Source of the DNA: Sinohyriopsis cumingii
Lineage: Eukaryota > Mollusca > Bivalvia > Unionida > Unionidae
Reading direction: 5' to 3'
Length of the DNA: 64,000 nucleotides
Assembly: GCA_028554795.2 (NCBI GenBank)
Contig: CM068825.1
Location: 91,730,951 to 91,794,950 of the forward strand
Position numbers and translations under genes: made by a program. Shown here in pieces: positions 40,074 through 53,782 of the stretch (position 1 is its first letter; each line of letters starts with the position of its first letter). Under the pieces are notes generated by a model that saw only the letters and a list, made by a program, of their open reading frames with translations, had not been told where the DNA came from and searched no databases.

Positions 40074-42343
40074 CAAGAACGTTTGTGGACAAAAAGGTAT
40101 GGATTTGTTTAATTATAAGTTATTCTTGTATGTATCTATTTAATTATAAGTTATCCTTTCACAGAATCACTGCTAAATGTTGTAGATATTTAGCATTATT
40201 ATTACCTTAATTTTTAGCCATTTTGTCACACAGTACCATTCCCAACCCACCTGTACTAAATTGTGCATTACCAATATCTCTTAATCACGTTTTGTACAAT
40301 TATGTAATTGTTTGGTCAGATCAGTGTCCTGTTAGTACTAAAAGCGTCCTTTATTCTTAAATTTGATTAACTGAGGGCTGTATGATGTAAAATAGCTTTA
40401 GAAATGGATATGGTTGAAACATGCGGATTGATTGTGACCCTCTGCTCGGGTCTATCTCAGTAAGTACTCTGTTAATGAGCGGATATGCGATAGAATGGAA
40501 AATAATTTGAGGTTTCAATTGGAACTGTCAATAGCGTCGTTCTCAACTCAGCAGATACATTAATCTATTCAGCTCAATATTCACCACAAAATAAATATTG
40601 TACATGTCAAAATTCTGTAATTATCGTTTTTCTTTTTCATCTTGAAACTGAAGTCGATTGTACCCTAATCTATTAAAGCTCAACTCAAGCAGGTTTCGGA
40701 ACACGACAGGGAGGTATAACTGACACTACTGACACGAGTACTGATAGTACGGATAAAGCTTACTTAGTTGGGCGTGAATTAATAAATTTACTACCGACAT
40801 TCAAAACTGCTATTGCAAAGTTAGCGGGCCTATTTAGGCACAAGTTCTATTCAGACTCTGCCATTAAGATAGAAAATGCATTGATCACAATATCTTTATA
40901 ATGGCAGCTACATATTCAAAGATAAGGACACATTCCACACAATGTCTTTATAGTGACAACAACACATTCAATGATATGGACGCATTCCGTGTTCAAAGCC
41001 CAGTAAACATTTTCAGTACGTTCGGATTTATACTGGCATTTCATTTGGGCAGGAAAATACATGCTCTATGGTTTCATTACAGTTGATAAATATCTACACT
41101 GCTGAAAGGGTCAGATCGGAGCAATCTGATCTGGGTATCACTAGAAACCAACCTGTCATTGGATAATGTGTTGTGTTTTGTCGTATCCATTACACAGAAT
41201 ATCAGTGTTTGGTTTTCGGTGGGTTTTTGTTGTTGTTTTTGTTTTTTGTTTTTCTAACTAAACCATATACCTAATAATGTTTCCAGTAAATTAATTGGAA
41301 TTTTTATTTGTGCTAAATCTAGATCAGATAAAAACAGAGAAAAGAAGTGTTTCATAAACTCAAGACAGGGCTACACTACTTATTAGACCTAATGTCATGA
41401 ATTTTCATTAACAACTTATTTGATCTTACTCCAAAAAGATTTTATTTTAATCCCACCCCCCACCCCCACCCCGAGGAAATACGATACAATGTAAGATAAT
41501 GTTATAAAACATGTGAACGAGTTGATATTCAGGTTTGAATAAGGCTTTACTGTCAATAGTGTGTGAAGCTAGAATCTTCTGTCATTCCGAGCCAAGAAAA
41601 TTTAACCATTTTACCCTGATATGCGGTTCTTGTCTGGTTAAATTGAGTATTTGTGTTTATATTGCCACCGATTGTAATTTTTGTGAGCATACAAAGCGAG
41701 AGCTTGCAATTAAAATTGCACTTAACGTCTTTACGGTCCCTAATCAATCAATAGAGTACAACAACGATACAGTGGAGTCATTTGTGAATAGAAAACTACG
41801 GCTTAAACCCGTACAACAAATCTAGTCGGTGACAAAACGACGGTTTACGGCCCAAAGAGAGAATGAACAATATTAACCACACAAAACGGACCAGCCAGTT
41901 GTATTGCATTGCACTGAAGTCGATAAGAAAATCAAATATATTTTCGGACAATTTTCATGGAGACCTGTTTAGTAGTGATGAAGGTTACTTGCATTAAATA
42001 GAAAGTAAACGTAAAGATCAATGATTTGTTCGTTATATCCGATCAATCATCTATTTTAATCGGTTGGAAATAGTTTCTCCAATTTTCATGGATAATGTCA
42101 TTGTTTCAAACTTGGAAATGATTTAGTTGCCACCAGTTGTAAAGTTAAACGTTTACCGATACATTTTACGTCTGACATTGTTGGTGCTTGGGCTAGAGAA
42201 AGTAAGGATGCATTAACTGGAGGCTGTTATTTATATTATTTTCTTTTCCTTAATGGTTTCATTTTAAAGAAGCAGAAGATGTAAAAAAAAAATAATCGTT
42301 TATATTCTACTGTGCAAACTCATCGTGATCAAACGCTTGGTAA
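40074..42343. other. Intronic sequence, nothing identified
   Basis: C-rich run at 41452-41473. The 96-codon frame at 41535-41825 starts on TTG and has no recognisable domain. No gene signal seen. Confidence 0.5.
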
Positions 42344-42427
42344 TTTGACTTTCTGACCAATCTTGGATTATTTTAATTAATCGTTTGACTTTCGGACCAA
42401 TCTTGGATTATTCTGATTAATCGTTTC
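42344..42427. repeat. 40-bp tandem duplication
   Basis: TTTGACTTTCTGACCAATCT at 42344 recurs at 42384 with few changes, both followed by TGGATTATT.T.ATTAATCG. Confidence 0.92.
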
Positions 42428-42517
42428 AACACTAATAGAAAGCACCCTTTTATCGAATGCTTCTGCGAAAGATAAACATGACGGGTGTGAATTTGCCTGT
42501 TTTTGAAAGGTACACAA

Positions 42518-42602
42518 TCACTAAAATTTACGGCCATTCCATTAAAATTGAGTTATTTACAAAAAAATGCCAGTAATATATACGGAATATTTGAATCGCA
42601 GT
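42518..42602. repeat. Dispersed repeat D, copy 2
   Basis: Matches 30830-30925: AAAATTTACGGCCATTCCATT..., AGTTATTTACA, GGAATATTTGAATCGCA. In this copy the (TA)n neighbour of copy 1 is absent. Confidence 0.75.
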
Positions 42603-43315
42603 TACGAATCATTTGCATATGACTACGTATAAATACAGTCTTGGGGTTCACTTACAACGATTAAAAATTCCAGAAATGTAAGAAATTGTAAGTGACTGAC
42701 CGCAAGTGTTGTCCATTTTCCTTTTTATTTTATTTCAACGAACTCTTCAGTCCTTCGTTTAGTGTAAATAGTAACCTATTTAAAAAAATTATCAGAACTG
42801 CGTTTCTTTAAAAAGAATAGTCCCCAAAATGAAGTAAAATTACATAAAATAAATATTTTTAGATTTCAGATTATGCGCCTATAGTGATCTTTGGTAAAAG
42901 ATTACTTATTACTACCCATTTTAAAAGCCTAACCATTTTAAAACAACATGGAAACGTACGTATAAAAGATTGGCTTTGCTGCTCTTGTTCTTTACATGTA
43001 ATAATACAAACAATATTTGCTAATGTTTTTTTTTTCTTTTTCCATTACTCAGATAGGTTAGATTTGTACATAATATTGGTTATTATGACGTTGAAAATGC
43101 ACCAAAAATGTTGTTTGACCAGTCGAAGATGTAATGTTAGTTGTAATGGATAGTTGTGTGAAATAATCCTTTTTATTTTAGAGCTTTATTTTCTTTTTGG
43201 AATAACTCATGTTTTTGCTCTTGTAATGTCATTTTGAAGCCCATCCGGATTATCTGCACATCAGCGATACGTATTTGGTTTTGTCACAATATATTTTTCA
43301 ATGCCGAGTAAAGTG
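42603..43315. other. Intronic sequence, nothing identified
   Basis: T-run at 43027-43035; no feature recognised. Confidence 0.5.
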
Positions 43316-43432
43316 CCTTCCCTAAGAACACACCACGATAGCTAACAGAGGCTGGTCCATTGTTAGGATTCGGACCCGCAACCTTTCGGTCGTGAGTTTG
43401 GCACCCATACCACGGAACCACCGCGGCTCCAT
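43316..43432 (-). mobile_element. tRNA-derived SINE fragment, family 4
   Basis: On the minus strand the head reads GGAGCCGCGGTGGTTCCGTGG, with AAAGGTTGCGGGTCCGAATC as the B-box region, i.e. a tRNA-like A/B pair at the right spacing. The body (TAGCTATCGTGGTGTGTTC) is truncated. Different from families 1-3. Confidence 0.65.
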
Positions 43433-43452
43433 TATGTAAATATATTTATATT

Positions 43453-43716
43453 TTAACGATGATAGAATGTATTTGTGCAAAAACGTGCAGTGCGTTCTGA
43501 TTGTATGTATAGTAATATGGGGGTGTAATTGAGATAGACTTCCAGAATCGCTCTGATACAATATGAATAGATCCCATGTACTCCCCGCATACGGAGCCTC
43601 TGAAGGAATAGCTTGTTATCAATGCCTGTAAATCCTTGCAAAAATTGATTATAAGCTTTTATAATCACACTGTAGGAACTATGCATGAATAAGTATTGGG
43701 ATTTGTTGTTTATCAA
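43453..43716 (-). pseudogene. Possible LINE reverse-transcriptase fragment (weak)
   Basis: The minus-strand 87-codon frame contains KAYNQFLQGFTGIDNKLF, then LQRLRMRGVHG, then RAILEVYLN. The order resembles the KAFD...LL.KL...G+.G.....+ region of LINE reverse transcriptases, but the aspartate of the catalytic KAFD motif is not present and no second motif is visible. It may be chance. Confidence 0.2.
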
Positions 43717-43984
43717 TAATAGATTTACGTGTCCTTCATGGTCATAACACCTTGTATCGTGGCCATTTGATTTTCAATGAGTACAGCAGAAACCAGTTTG
43801 AACTGATAGCATTGCAGTTAAAAATATGCAAAAATATTTAATCACCTGCCACCTAAACAAAACAAATTTTTGTTGTTAGTTTCTAAAACTTCACCAGAAA
43901 ACGACAAAGTCGAAAAGATTTGAAAACAGTTTTGTCAAAACCCTTATAAAGGGTCATAAGAGCACATGCACTTGTGCCTTCACA

Positions 43985-44895
43985 CCTCGGTGTTCATCTA
44001 AACAAACCGTCGTGTCCATCTAAACAAACCACTGTGTCCATCTAAACAAACCACTGTGCTCATCTAAACAAATCACCGTGTTCATCTAAACAAACAACCG
44101 TTTTCATCTTTAAAAAACCACCGTGCTCGTCTAAACAAACCAGTGTTCATCTATACAAACTACAGTGTTCCACTGAACAAACCACCGTGTCCATCTAAAC
44201 AAACCACTATGTTCATCTAAACAAACAACCGTGTTCATCGAAACAAACCACCGTGTTCATCTAAACAAACCACCGTGTTCATCTAAACAAATCACCTTGT
44301 CTATCTAAACAAATCACTGTTTTCATCAAAACAAGGCACTGTATTCATAAAAACAAACAACCGTGTTCATCTAAACAAACCATCGTGTCCATCTAAACAA
44401 ACCACTATGTTCGTCTAAACAAACCACCGTGTTCATCTAAACAAATCACTTTATCTATCTAAACAAATCACTGTTTTCATCAAAAGAAGGCACTGTATTC
44501 ATAAAAACAAACAACCGTATTCATCCAAACAAACACAATGATCATCTAAACAAACCACCCTGATCATCTGAACAAACTACCGTGCCTATTTAAACAACCA
44601 CCATGTTCATCTAAACAAACCACCGCGTCCATTCAAACAAACCACCGTGTCCATCTAAACAAACCACTGTTCATCTAAGTAAACCACTTTATTCGTTTAA
44701 ACAAACCACCGTGTTCATCGGTGGTTTAAACAAACCACTGTGTGCATCTATTCGAACCAAAGTGTTTATCTGTACTAACCAGTGTTTATCTATTCAAACA
44801 ACTGTTTAACTAAACATCCAGTGTTCATCTACACAAACCACGTTGTTCATCTGTACAAGCCAAACATACTTTTCATCCATTCAAACCACAGTAGT
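43985..44895. repeat. 22-bp minisatellite with higher-order structure
   Basis: About 40 copies of a unit like CATCTAAACAAACCACCGTGTT. Within it, a block of seven units recurs about 155 bp apart (TCACCTTGTCTATCTAAACA near 44291, TCACTTTATCTATCTAAACA near 44446, each followed by the same run of variants), showing block duplication. The 3' end degenerates after about 44750. Confidence 0.93.
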
Positions 44896-45163
44896 CACTG
44901 ATGTTGCGAAAGAATAATCTCAACTTTACAACTAAATGTTTGGGGCGGTAGTATATTTAAAGGGGACTTGGTCAAATTTTGGTTGAGCTTTCCAAACAAA
45001 AAAAAAGAAGAATAAATGGCTTGTTCTAATGGTAACTGATGAACTATTTATTTATACCTGATACTTGATTCCAATGTATAGTTTCTACTGTACTCATTGG
45101 AAGTCACATGGGCAAAATACATGTCACAATAACTTCTGTTGGTACAATATAGCGTCCTCTTGT

Positions 45164-46268
<1,105 letters not shown>

Positions 46269-46273
46269 CATAT

Positions 46274-47904
46274 TGTGACGTTCTGTTGTATTGGGGTGGG
46301 GTTCTCCCAATATAATTTAATTAAATTAAATTGAAAGTTCCACCCTGGCTCGTTAGGTTAGAAAGTTAAATTAGTGATGATGTAGATTTACAGCTCTGAG
46401 CCCCCAGTCAGCAATGCCGACGGTTAAATTATAGAGAACACGAAGATGAAATTCAATCAATAACAATTTAATAAATGTGATAATTTAAAACGATAACTTC
46501 CAATCACTCGTCTTTCCCTCGACCAAGTGACAGCCTAATTCATCCCGTGATTTACAGTGTGAGTTCGATTTTCCCCCGTCCTTGCATCTACTCATCTATT
46601 TCTTCCCGCTGATTCCTTCCTTCTTTCCGCTCCTCTAACTCCTCCTTTGTCTCTGTTTCCTCTCTACTATCTCCTCCAGCTTCGCTCCAGACTTCAACTT
46701 CTCCTTTCTTCTCCTTTCCCTCTCTATTATCTCTTCCAATTCCGCTCCCAGACTTCAACTTCACCTTTCTTCTCCTTCCCTCCTTTCCTCCGTCTCTCTA
46801 TCTGAGACTACGGGACCAAACTTTAACTGGTCTGTCCCTCAAAGCTTCCTGTGAAAAACCACAAGGCGTTAACAAATGTTTTATCGAACCTCACCTCACA
46901 CTATAACGACAATTAACCATCAGATAGCTGTCACTGTTTCGGCCACGCATGCATACACATCGAAATTCCCACACACTTCTTGCAGGGTAAACAATGGCGT
47001 AATAACACCGTATCAGCGAATTGTTATACAGACATCAATACATTGCGTCACGTCAGTATATACACATATATATTTAATCTCATCGTACTACAATCTGACA
47101 AAATCAGACGCATGTCTGTACATTACAAATATTCAACAATGGCAAAATCTATAATCATATGAACATATGTGTTAGTCTACTATAAAATACCCACATAGTA
47201 AATTACAATATTAACTCTTACGACGGCTGGCAAGCTATATAATTCTTTACAAATATCAACTCATTTCTTCAAAATATGCAAACATATTAACAAAACAAAG
47301 TAATTCTTCGTACTACGATTCTAGTACTAATAAAGTATACATACGACCTACAATTAAAATGCAGTCGCATTGCACAAAGACCGAACAAATATCGACTGAC
47401 CTTTTGAAGCTTTCTGTACTTAGAATTTCCCGCTCTAAGATTTTCCCGCCAATAACGAATGGCTATTCGGAGTTACGCTAACCTCTTCTCTGGGTAATTT
47501 CTCTCAGCGAACTAACTTTTGCCGGAAAACTCAGGGATATCATTCTACCTAAATCAAGGTCTCCCCCCATCTCGATTCTGATTGGGTGGCGCTGTGCCCC
47601 TGTCCAATCGTCTTAGCGGCCAGTTCAACCTGTTTGTCTGTTTGCAGGGGAAAGAAGTTAGGACACTCCCACTTCTTCAGGCAATTTCTTTTGATCTTGG
47701 AAACATTTCGACACCTAGGTGATAATTGGCTGTCTGTGACTTCGCAACTCCGATGTCCGGTTCTTCTATTCTAGCCACAACAATCTTACGTAACGGATTA
47801 GTGCTAGCCTTCGGCAATGTTCGACATCAAACAATGACCCGTCAGAATTACCTTGATTATACATGTTTCAAACTGGGCTACTCTGGGTCGGGGTAAACAT
47901 GACA
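46274..47904. mobile_element. Solo-LTR candidate, ~1.6 kb
   Basis: Termini TGTGACG...CATGACA give TGT...ACA ends. The 5-bp flanks CATAT (46269-46273) and CATAC (47905-47909) match at 4 of 5. The interior has a long pyrimidine-rich tract (46560-46830), a repeated GCTCC.AGACTTCAACTTC. block and no coding remnant. Composition differs from the surrounding intron. No inner primer-binding site or second LTR, hence solo. Ends were chosen by eye. Confidence 0.42.
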
Positions 47905-47909
47905 CATAC

Positions 47910-48590
47910 ATACTGATAAATATAGGTTTGATCATGAGCACTCAAAATTTTTTAAGTCATTGAATTTTTAATATCATGGTGTTTGCATAGGTTTACTATG
48001 GGAACTAAATTAGTACCATGAGTACTGTACTTGCTACACACTGGTTTTCGGCGACATGAATACTGAATTCCTGCTGAATAACACAAACGGAACGTCGTAA
48101 ATCTTAGTTGTGGACAAGAGCTCCTTCAAGCTTGACTTAGTCCGTTTCACTCACGGTTAGATTTGTGACCGAGTCTTCTCCAAATTCAAAGACACGGCCA
48201 CGCTGCATTTCTTATTCCTTCTGCACGTCTGTAGAGAAGTAGTTTGAGAACTTGGGTAACCTCACGTCTGTGAGCATCAAAGCAGATTGAAGAGCTTCAC
48301 AAACGGACTCGATACATCCTAGCCTCGAACATCAGCATGTCTTATACTTCGTACCTGTTAATCCGAATGTGGGTTTTGAAATATCGAAGTATTGTTGTGA
48401 AGTTCTCGCATTGCTGATCCAGCAGCAGAGTACCTCGTGTCAGGTGATATCGTGAATGTGGAGAGGATTCGATGAGGTGGTTGCCAAGTAGAGCACGAAC
48501 ACAGTAGAAGGTTTGGATGAATGCAGTGCCGCAAAACATGCAAATGTATGGAACGCCAGAGCTGTCTTAAGATGACAATTTTTATTATAT
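47910..48590. other. Intronic sequence; minus-strand Cys/His-containing frame
   Basis: 48342-48539 on the minus strand reads MFCGTAFIQTFYCVRALLGN... with a C-x2-C-like start (preceded in frame by PYIC) and spaced histidines, vaguely zinc-finger-like. It breaks quickly upstream and downstream. Probably an old element fragment; not assigned. Confidence 0.3.
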
Positions 48591-48970
48591 GATGTGCAAA
48601 CATCTTTATATGATGGCTTTCGTCCTTATACGATGTGCAAACATCTTTATATGATGTGCTTTCGTCCTTATACGATGTGCAAACATCTTTATATGATGTG
48701 CCTTCGTCCTTATACGATGTGCAAACATCTTTATATGATGTGCCTTCGTCCTTATACGATGTGCAAACATCTTTATATGATGTGCTTTCGTCCTTATACG
48801 ATGTGCAAACATCTTTATATGATGTGCCTTCGTCCTTATACGATGTGCAAACATCTTTATATGATGTGCCTTCGTCCTTATACGATGTACAAACATCTTT
48901 ATATGATGTGCTTTCGTCCTTATACGATGTGCAAACATCTTTATATGATGTGCGTTCGTCCTTATATGAT
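48591..48970. repeat. 42-bp minisatellite built from two 21-bp halves
   Basis: Nine units of GATGTGCAAACATCTTTATAT + GATGTGCTTTCGTCCTTATAC, each half 21 bp. The second half varies between GCTTTCG and GCCTTCG in alternation. Because 42 is a multiple of three and no frame has a stop, at least four overlapping open frames appear, including a 214-codon minus-strand one (48358-49002) of SYKDE/SYKDV heptads. I see no splice or start evidence that any is translated. Confidence 0.95.
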
Positions 48971-49707
48971 GGGATCAGTATGAGGGTCCAAGATGTCAGC
49001 ATAATTTCGACTCTTGTGGTTTAAGGCACGAGTTATCAGCCAAGACGAGCACGCCAATAGTTGCTCAGCTGCTGAATAATGTGTAGTTATAATTGTCACA
49101 AAGCAAGTGGAGTAGATTTTCTCTGGTCCAATTTGCTTGCTGTAAGCATCACTAAACACTGTGAATAACTTGTAACTGAACATGCACTCACTGTATACGA
49201 CATGACTGGTTTTATGGTATATGGGGTTTCACGGTTAGTGTCTACCCTTGAAAACATCAGAGGGTATATCGGTGCAGCTCACTTCCGGATAGTTTAATCA
49301 ATTAAGATGGCAGATGTAAATCAAGAAAATGTGACAGACCGCTCACATTATGTAAGCAGGATCGATATCTCACTATCTTAAAAAGAAATTATATCAATAT
49401 TTGATCAATTATTTTTACATCTTTTTTTCTATCTAACTTGCGCTACTCCCAGCTTTCAAATAAATATTATCTGCCCATTTTAGAACTTCATTATCTTTTC
49501 ATTACTACCTTATGCTTTAGTTTGTATTATTTGATTGTGCGAAAGTTTATCGCTGTGTAAAAAGTTCTTGCAATTTATCTTGCTTGAAGAATAATGAAAA
49601 TATGTTTATTTTGTACAGCGTCAATCATAGCAATTAATGGAGGTTGAACAACGAGAAAAATTCTAACTTCTTAAGTTTTTTATTATTATTATTAATTTAG
49701 ACTGTTG

Positions 49708-49973
49708 CTTTTCTATTAATGTTCATTATATTTTTCATGAAATAACTTGAGGTTTTTCAAAATGCACACGTCAGCCACGCTTGAACAGACAGGCGCATGT
49801 ATGAGTCTCCTTGATGATTATTTTAAATTTATTTCCTTGGCTTTTCTATTAATGTTCATTATATTTTTCATGAAATAACTTGAGTTTTTTCAAAATGTAC
49901 ATTTGTCAACTAGCTTGAACAGACAGGCGCACGTGCGAGTCTCCTTGGTGATTATTTTAATTTTATTTCCTTG
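49708..49973. repeat. 133-bp tandem duplication
   Basis: CTTTTCTATTAATGTTCATT at 49708 recurs at 49841. The copies stay similar to the TTATTTCCTTG at the end of each, including GCTTGAACAGACAGGCGCA. Confidence 0.95.
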
Positions 49974-51100
49974 AACGGTGGGAAATTTTAGAGTATACAG
50001 TTTGGAGAAATATCGATGTTAGACACACTGTGCATGTATAGGACATTTGTGGCTCTCACCTATCTGCCTGTCTGTCTGTATGTATGTCTGTCTTCTTTCA
50101 TCTGGCCCATGGGTATGTATATCATCGAATGAATGTGTGTTCGCATATGTATATTACATAAACATACTTCTGGTTAAAAACGATTATAAAATGATGCTAA
50201 GTTAGAATGAGTGACTGATAAATAAAGACAAAAAATATAAATATTTGAGTATCCATTTATTATTGACTTCTAGAGTATGTTCTTACAAGCAGTCTCTTTT
50301 TTAAATCATACTGTTTGCAATTTTACATCCGGTCATGTGGATCAACATTGATTTAAAAGGCGAACCATATGACGGAATCTGTGAAATAATTGGATCTAAA
50401 AATTTACATATTTGATGCAAGGAAAGTTAAAGAGAATTAAACTAATTTTAAGAAGGCTGTTCCAGATGAATTTGCAGGTGGCAATCATAAATGTTGTCTA
50501 AAGACCCGAGCAAATTTGAGAGTTATTACGTGTCAGCATAAGCAAAGGAGAATCATGCTGAAAGTTATTGCATGTACCGTCCGATATTTGATGTTTCAAA
50601 AGTCAAAAAGAAAATAAAAACAAAAACCCACAAAAAACACGTCATTGGGCATGCTATTTAATCTGAATATTGTACGATACTTACAAACAAATATGAATAA
50701 ATATTCCGTCTGCATTAATTACACTCATTTATCGTTATGATAGTTAATGTAATTATTGTTTTGTTAAGTTCCTCTGAATACTTTAAAATACTGTGTTCCA
50801 TTTTTTTTTAAAAAAAATTCTGGTTTAAAATACTCAGCATTACAAATCAGCTGACGTATCGAACTCGTGTTGTAATTTTCTTATCGAACTTGTGTTATAA
50901 CTTTCGTAACTCGTGTTATAAACGAACTATTAGCCTTGCGAAAATAACTGAGAAAGAAAGATATGTCAACATATGAAAAATGCTTATTATTGAGATTGTT
51001 TTCGTTAAAGTTATATAACCAAAAATGTGCAATAAATGTTTAAAATCAGAGAGCAGAGTGAAATGTTCCTACGAATGTATCTGAAATTATGGATAATGAA

Positions 51101-51235
51101 TTTATATTATCAGGTATGGACAGTGTATTTAATTTAATTATTTGATATCATTTCAGTATGGAAAGTAAATATTATTTAATTATCTGATATAATGTAAGTA
51201 TGGACACTGAATCTAATTATCTGATTTAATGTCTA
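51101..51235. repeat. Degenerate ~45-bp tandem repeat
   Basis: TATGGACAGTGTATTTAATT, TATGGAAAGTAAATATTATT and TATGGACACTGAATCTAATT recur at 51114, 51158 and 51202, each followed by TATCTGAT-like sequence. Confidence 0.7.
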
Positions 51236-51474
51236 TAATTATTCTCCTAGTATGAACAAAAGATGTTAGACATATATAATTGATTAATTGGTTTAACCAT
51301 AATGATCTGTAGTACAGCTAAGATACCTTACTTTGTTGACTTTATGTTTCGCTAACCAAGTGTAGAACGGTGAACTATCCGGAACTGGAAATTTTTTGTG
51401 GGCAGGCGCATTGGAGCTAAGGGATGTAATTTTAGGCGCTACGATCACTAACTCCGTTGCAACCGTGAAACCCC

Positions 51475-53322
51475 CTTATTGATACATGCCTAGTTCCTTT
51501 GAAACCATTTCTTCTACTCCCAAGTTGTATGATTTGTAGACAGAGAACAAAGTCAATGTTCTTGTACAGCGTATTAACATGATATCCTTTAGAAAGAGCT
51601 AGCATACTTTGGACTGAATCAATTCATTAACGTCTCTTTACCCTGATGAAACAAGAAATGTAGGAAAGTGTCCATACCTACATCAATACAAACTTGTCTT
51701 ACATAAATGTATCATGAACGTTCCTTAGACAAACGTAAATAATAAATTTCAATAACACGATGTAAAATATTATTTTTTAGATTGATGAATGAATACAGCT
51801 AGTTTTGAAAGCCATTGCTTTAATACTGTGCATTCAATCTGTCCTTGCTCTACGGATTGGTAAGTGTGAATTTTCCGTTAGAATGAATTATAACACTGCT
51901 TCGACGATGTGCCTGAAGTAATACCAATGAGACTTTTCTCTGTGTCACGGGTAATTCAAACTCCTGATAACTGACTCGTGAGAGAAAAATGAAATAAATA
52001 TAAATGAAATAAACCCATGATATGTACAGTATATGCTGTTGGATGAAGATGCAAAGAATGATTTCATTAATTTTTATACAAAGGCAGGACATATCATTGG
52101 GATGTACTATTAGTATCATTTTCGTGTGGTTTATCGGTAGCTGTCGTTTTCTTTAATAACTGAAATTAATGTGTTGAACTGTAATTGCTGATACTCATTT
52201 CTGCTCTCCGAAAAAGAGACAACTGCACGTTTTTTTTAAAAAATATCTAGCCAACATTAGGTAAAAGTATGTACCCTTTTACAGATGATTCAACTTGTGC
52301 TGGACCATCCAATCGGGGTACATTTTTTTTAGAATTATAGGAAATAAGTAAGCAGATAAATAATGTTTAAAAATATATGATTATATATGCGTAGAACTTG
52401 AATAATGTATGTGAAACTAGCTCATACAGCGAAATAATTTCCAATTGACAGTTAATTTGACGTGACCATGCTGCAGTTCAAAATGTATACTGTTAAATTA
52501 TTTGCGTAAGCTATTGATGGAGCGAATTCTGCTGTCCTGGCTGTGATTGATCTCAAGTTGGCTGCATGCTGTAGACCCCAAAGAAATGGCGACAGTATCA
52601 GAGGACCCCTGTGCAAACACAACATAAGCTATTGCTAATATATATAATAAACTTATATCTACAGTATCATTTTCTTCATTTCGATGATCTTAAGATTAAT
52701 TCATTTCACTTATTTCATTTGTTTTAAAAGCGAAGAAATAGATAAGTCACCGTTAGAAAATGAATTGGGATACACACCATACACAACTAGCAGTTAGGTA
52801 GTATCTCCACTATCGGAATAGTGCGAGCAGGAATTGAACGTATTTATTGCAAATGGAACACGAAAAAAGATATGACCAGTAAAAAAAACGACTGAAAAAG
52901 ATTTGGAAATTAAGGACGAGAAACGAATACAAAAAGATTCCTGAAATTTTGATGTAAGTTAGACCTATTAAAATTTTACACTGACATCAATAATTAGCAA
53001 TATTATCCCAATCGACAACTTCAACATTTTACAAAATGAACTAAAAATGACTACATGAAATAAAGCGGAATTAGATACTTCACCAGAATTTTGTAGCTAG
53101 ATTTGCCTCTATCGGCACTGAGTAATCGTTTGAAAACTTTCAAACATATATATTTAACAGGATTAAATATAAATAAGGATTCTGTAAATCTTAGAAAGAT
53201 AAAATGCGTCATGAACAAATGTATAGCGTTTGTTTGTTTGTTGTTGATGCATTGGTGCCTTTAAGGGCATTTGTTATAGTAAGTATATTTTTAGTAGCCT
53301 CTTTCATTATGCGATGAAGCCT
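51475..53322. other. Intronic sequence, nothing identified
   Basis: A minus-strand frame at 51850-52119 has no recognisable domain. (GTTT)n near 53231. No gene signal. Confidence 0.5.
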
Positions 53323-53782
53323 AACTTGGAAAATAGATTAGACAGTTCTGATCAGGATTTGCTTAACTTGGAAAATAGATTAGACAGTACTGATCAGGAT
53401 TTGCCTAGCTTGGAAAATAGATTAGACAGTACTGATCAGGATTTGCCTAACTTGGAATTAGATTAGCCATTACTGACCAGGATTTGCCTAACTTGGAAAA
53501 TAGATTGGACAGTACTGATCAGGATTTGCCTAACTTGGAAAATAGATTAGACAGTTCTGATCAGGATTTGCTTAACTTGGAAAATAGATTAGACAGTACT
53601 GATCAGGATTTGCCTAGCTTGGAAAATAGATTAGACAGTACTGATCAGGCTTTGCCTAACTTGGAATTAGATTAGCCATTACTGACCAGGATTTGCCTAA
53701 CTTGGAAAATAGATTGGACAGTACTGATCAGGATTTGCCTAACTTGGAAAATAGATTAGACAGTACTGATCAGGGTTTGCTC
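53323..53782. repeat. 42-bp minisatellite with 209-bp higher-order repeat
   Basis: Eleven units of AACTTGGAAAATAGATTAGA...TGATCAGGATTTGCCT. Units 1-5 (including a 41-bp variant AACTTGGAATTAGATTAGCC) recur as units 6-10. Unit 1 starts at 53323 and unit 6 at 53532, so the higher-order period is 209 bp (4 x 42 + 41). The + frame at 53484-53675 (LENRLDSTDQDL repeat) is a by-product. Confidence 0.96.

Larger units (their letters stand above)
49223..51474. mobile_element. Candidate element with inverted ends (2.25 kb)
   Basis: GGGGTTTCACGGTT at 49223-49236 is matched by AACCGTGAAACCCC at 51461-51474. A second inverted pair lies inside: TTCCGGATAGTT at about 49292-49303 and AACTATCCGGAA at about 51372-51383. 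The interior is AT-rich, with a 133-bp tandem duplication and no transposase. Either a non-autonomous transposon or two fragments of one repeat in opposite orientation. Target duplication not found. Confidence 0.45.

Noticed and set aside
44000-44895. CRISPR-like array of regularly spaced repeats
   Set aside because: There are no unique spacers: the 22-bp units are directly contiguous, and the genome is eukaryotic.
48358-49002. 214-codon minus-strand open frame of SYKDE/SYKDV repeats, one of the longest in the window
   Set aside because: It is open because the underlying 42-bp unit is a multiple of three without stops; neighbouring frames and the opposite strand are equally open.
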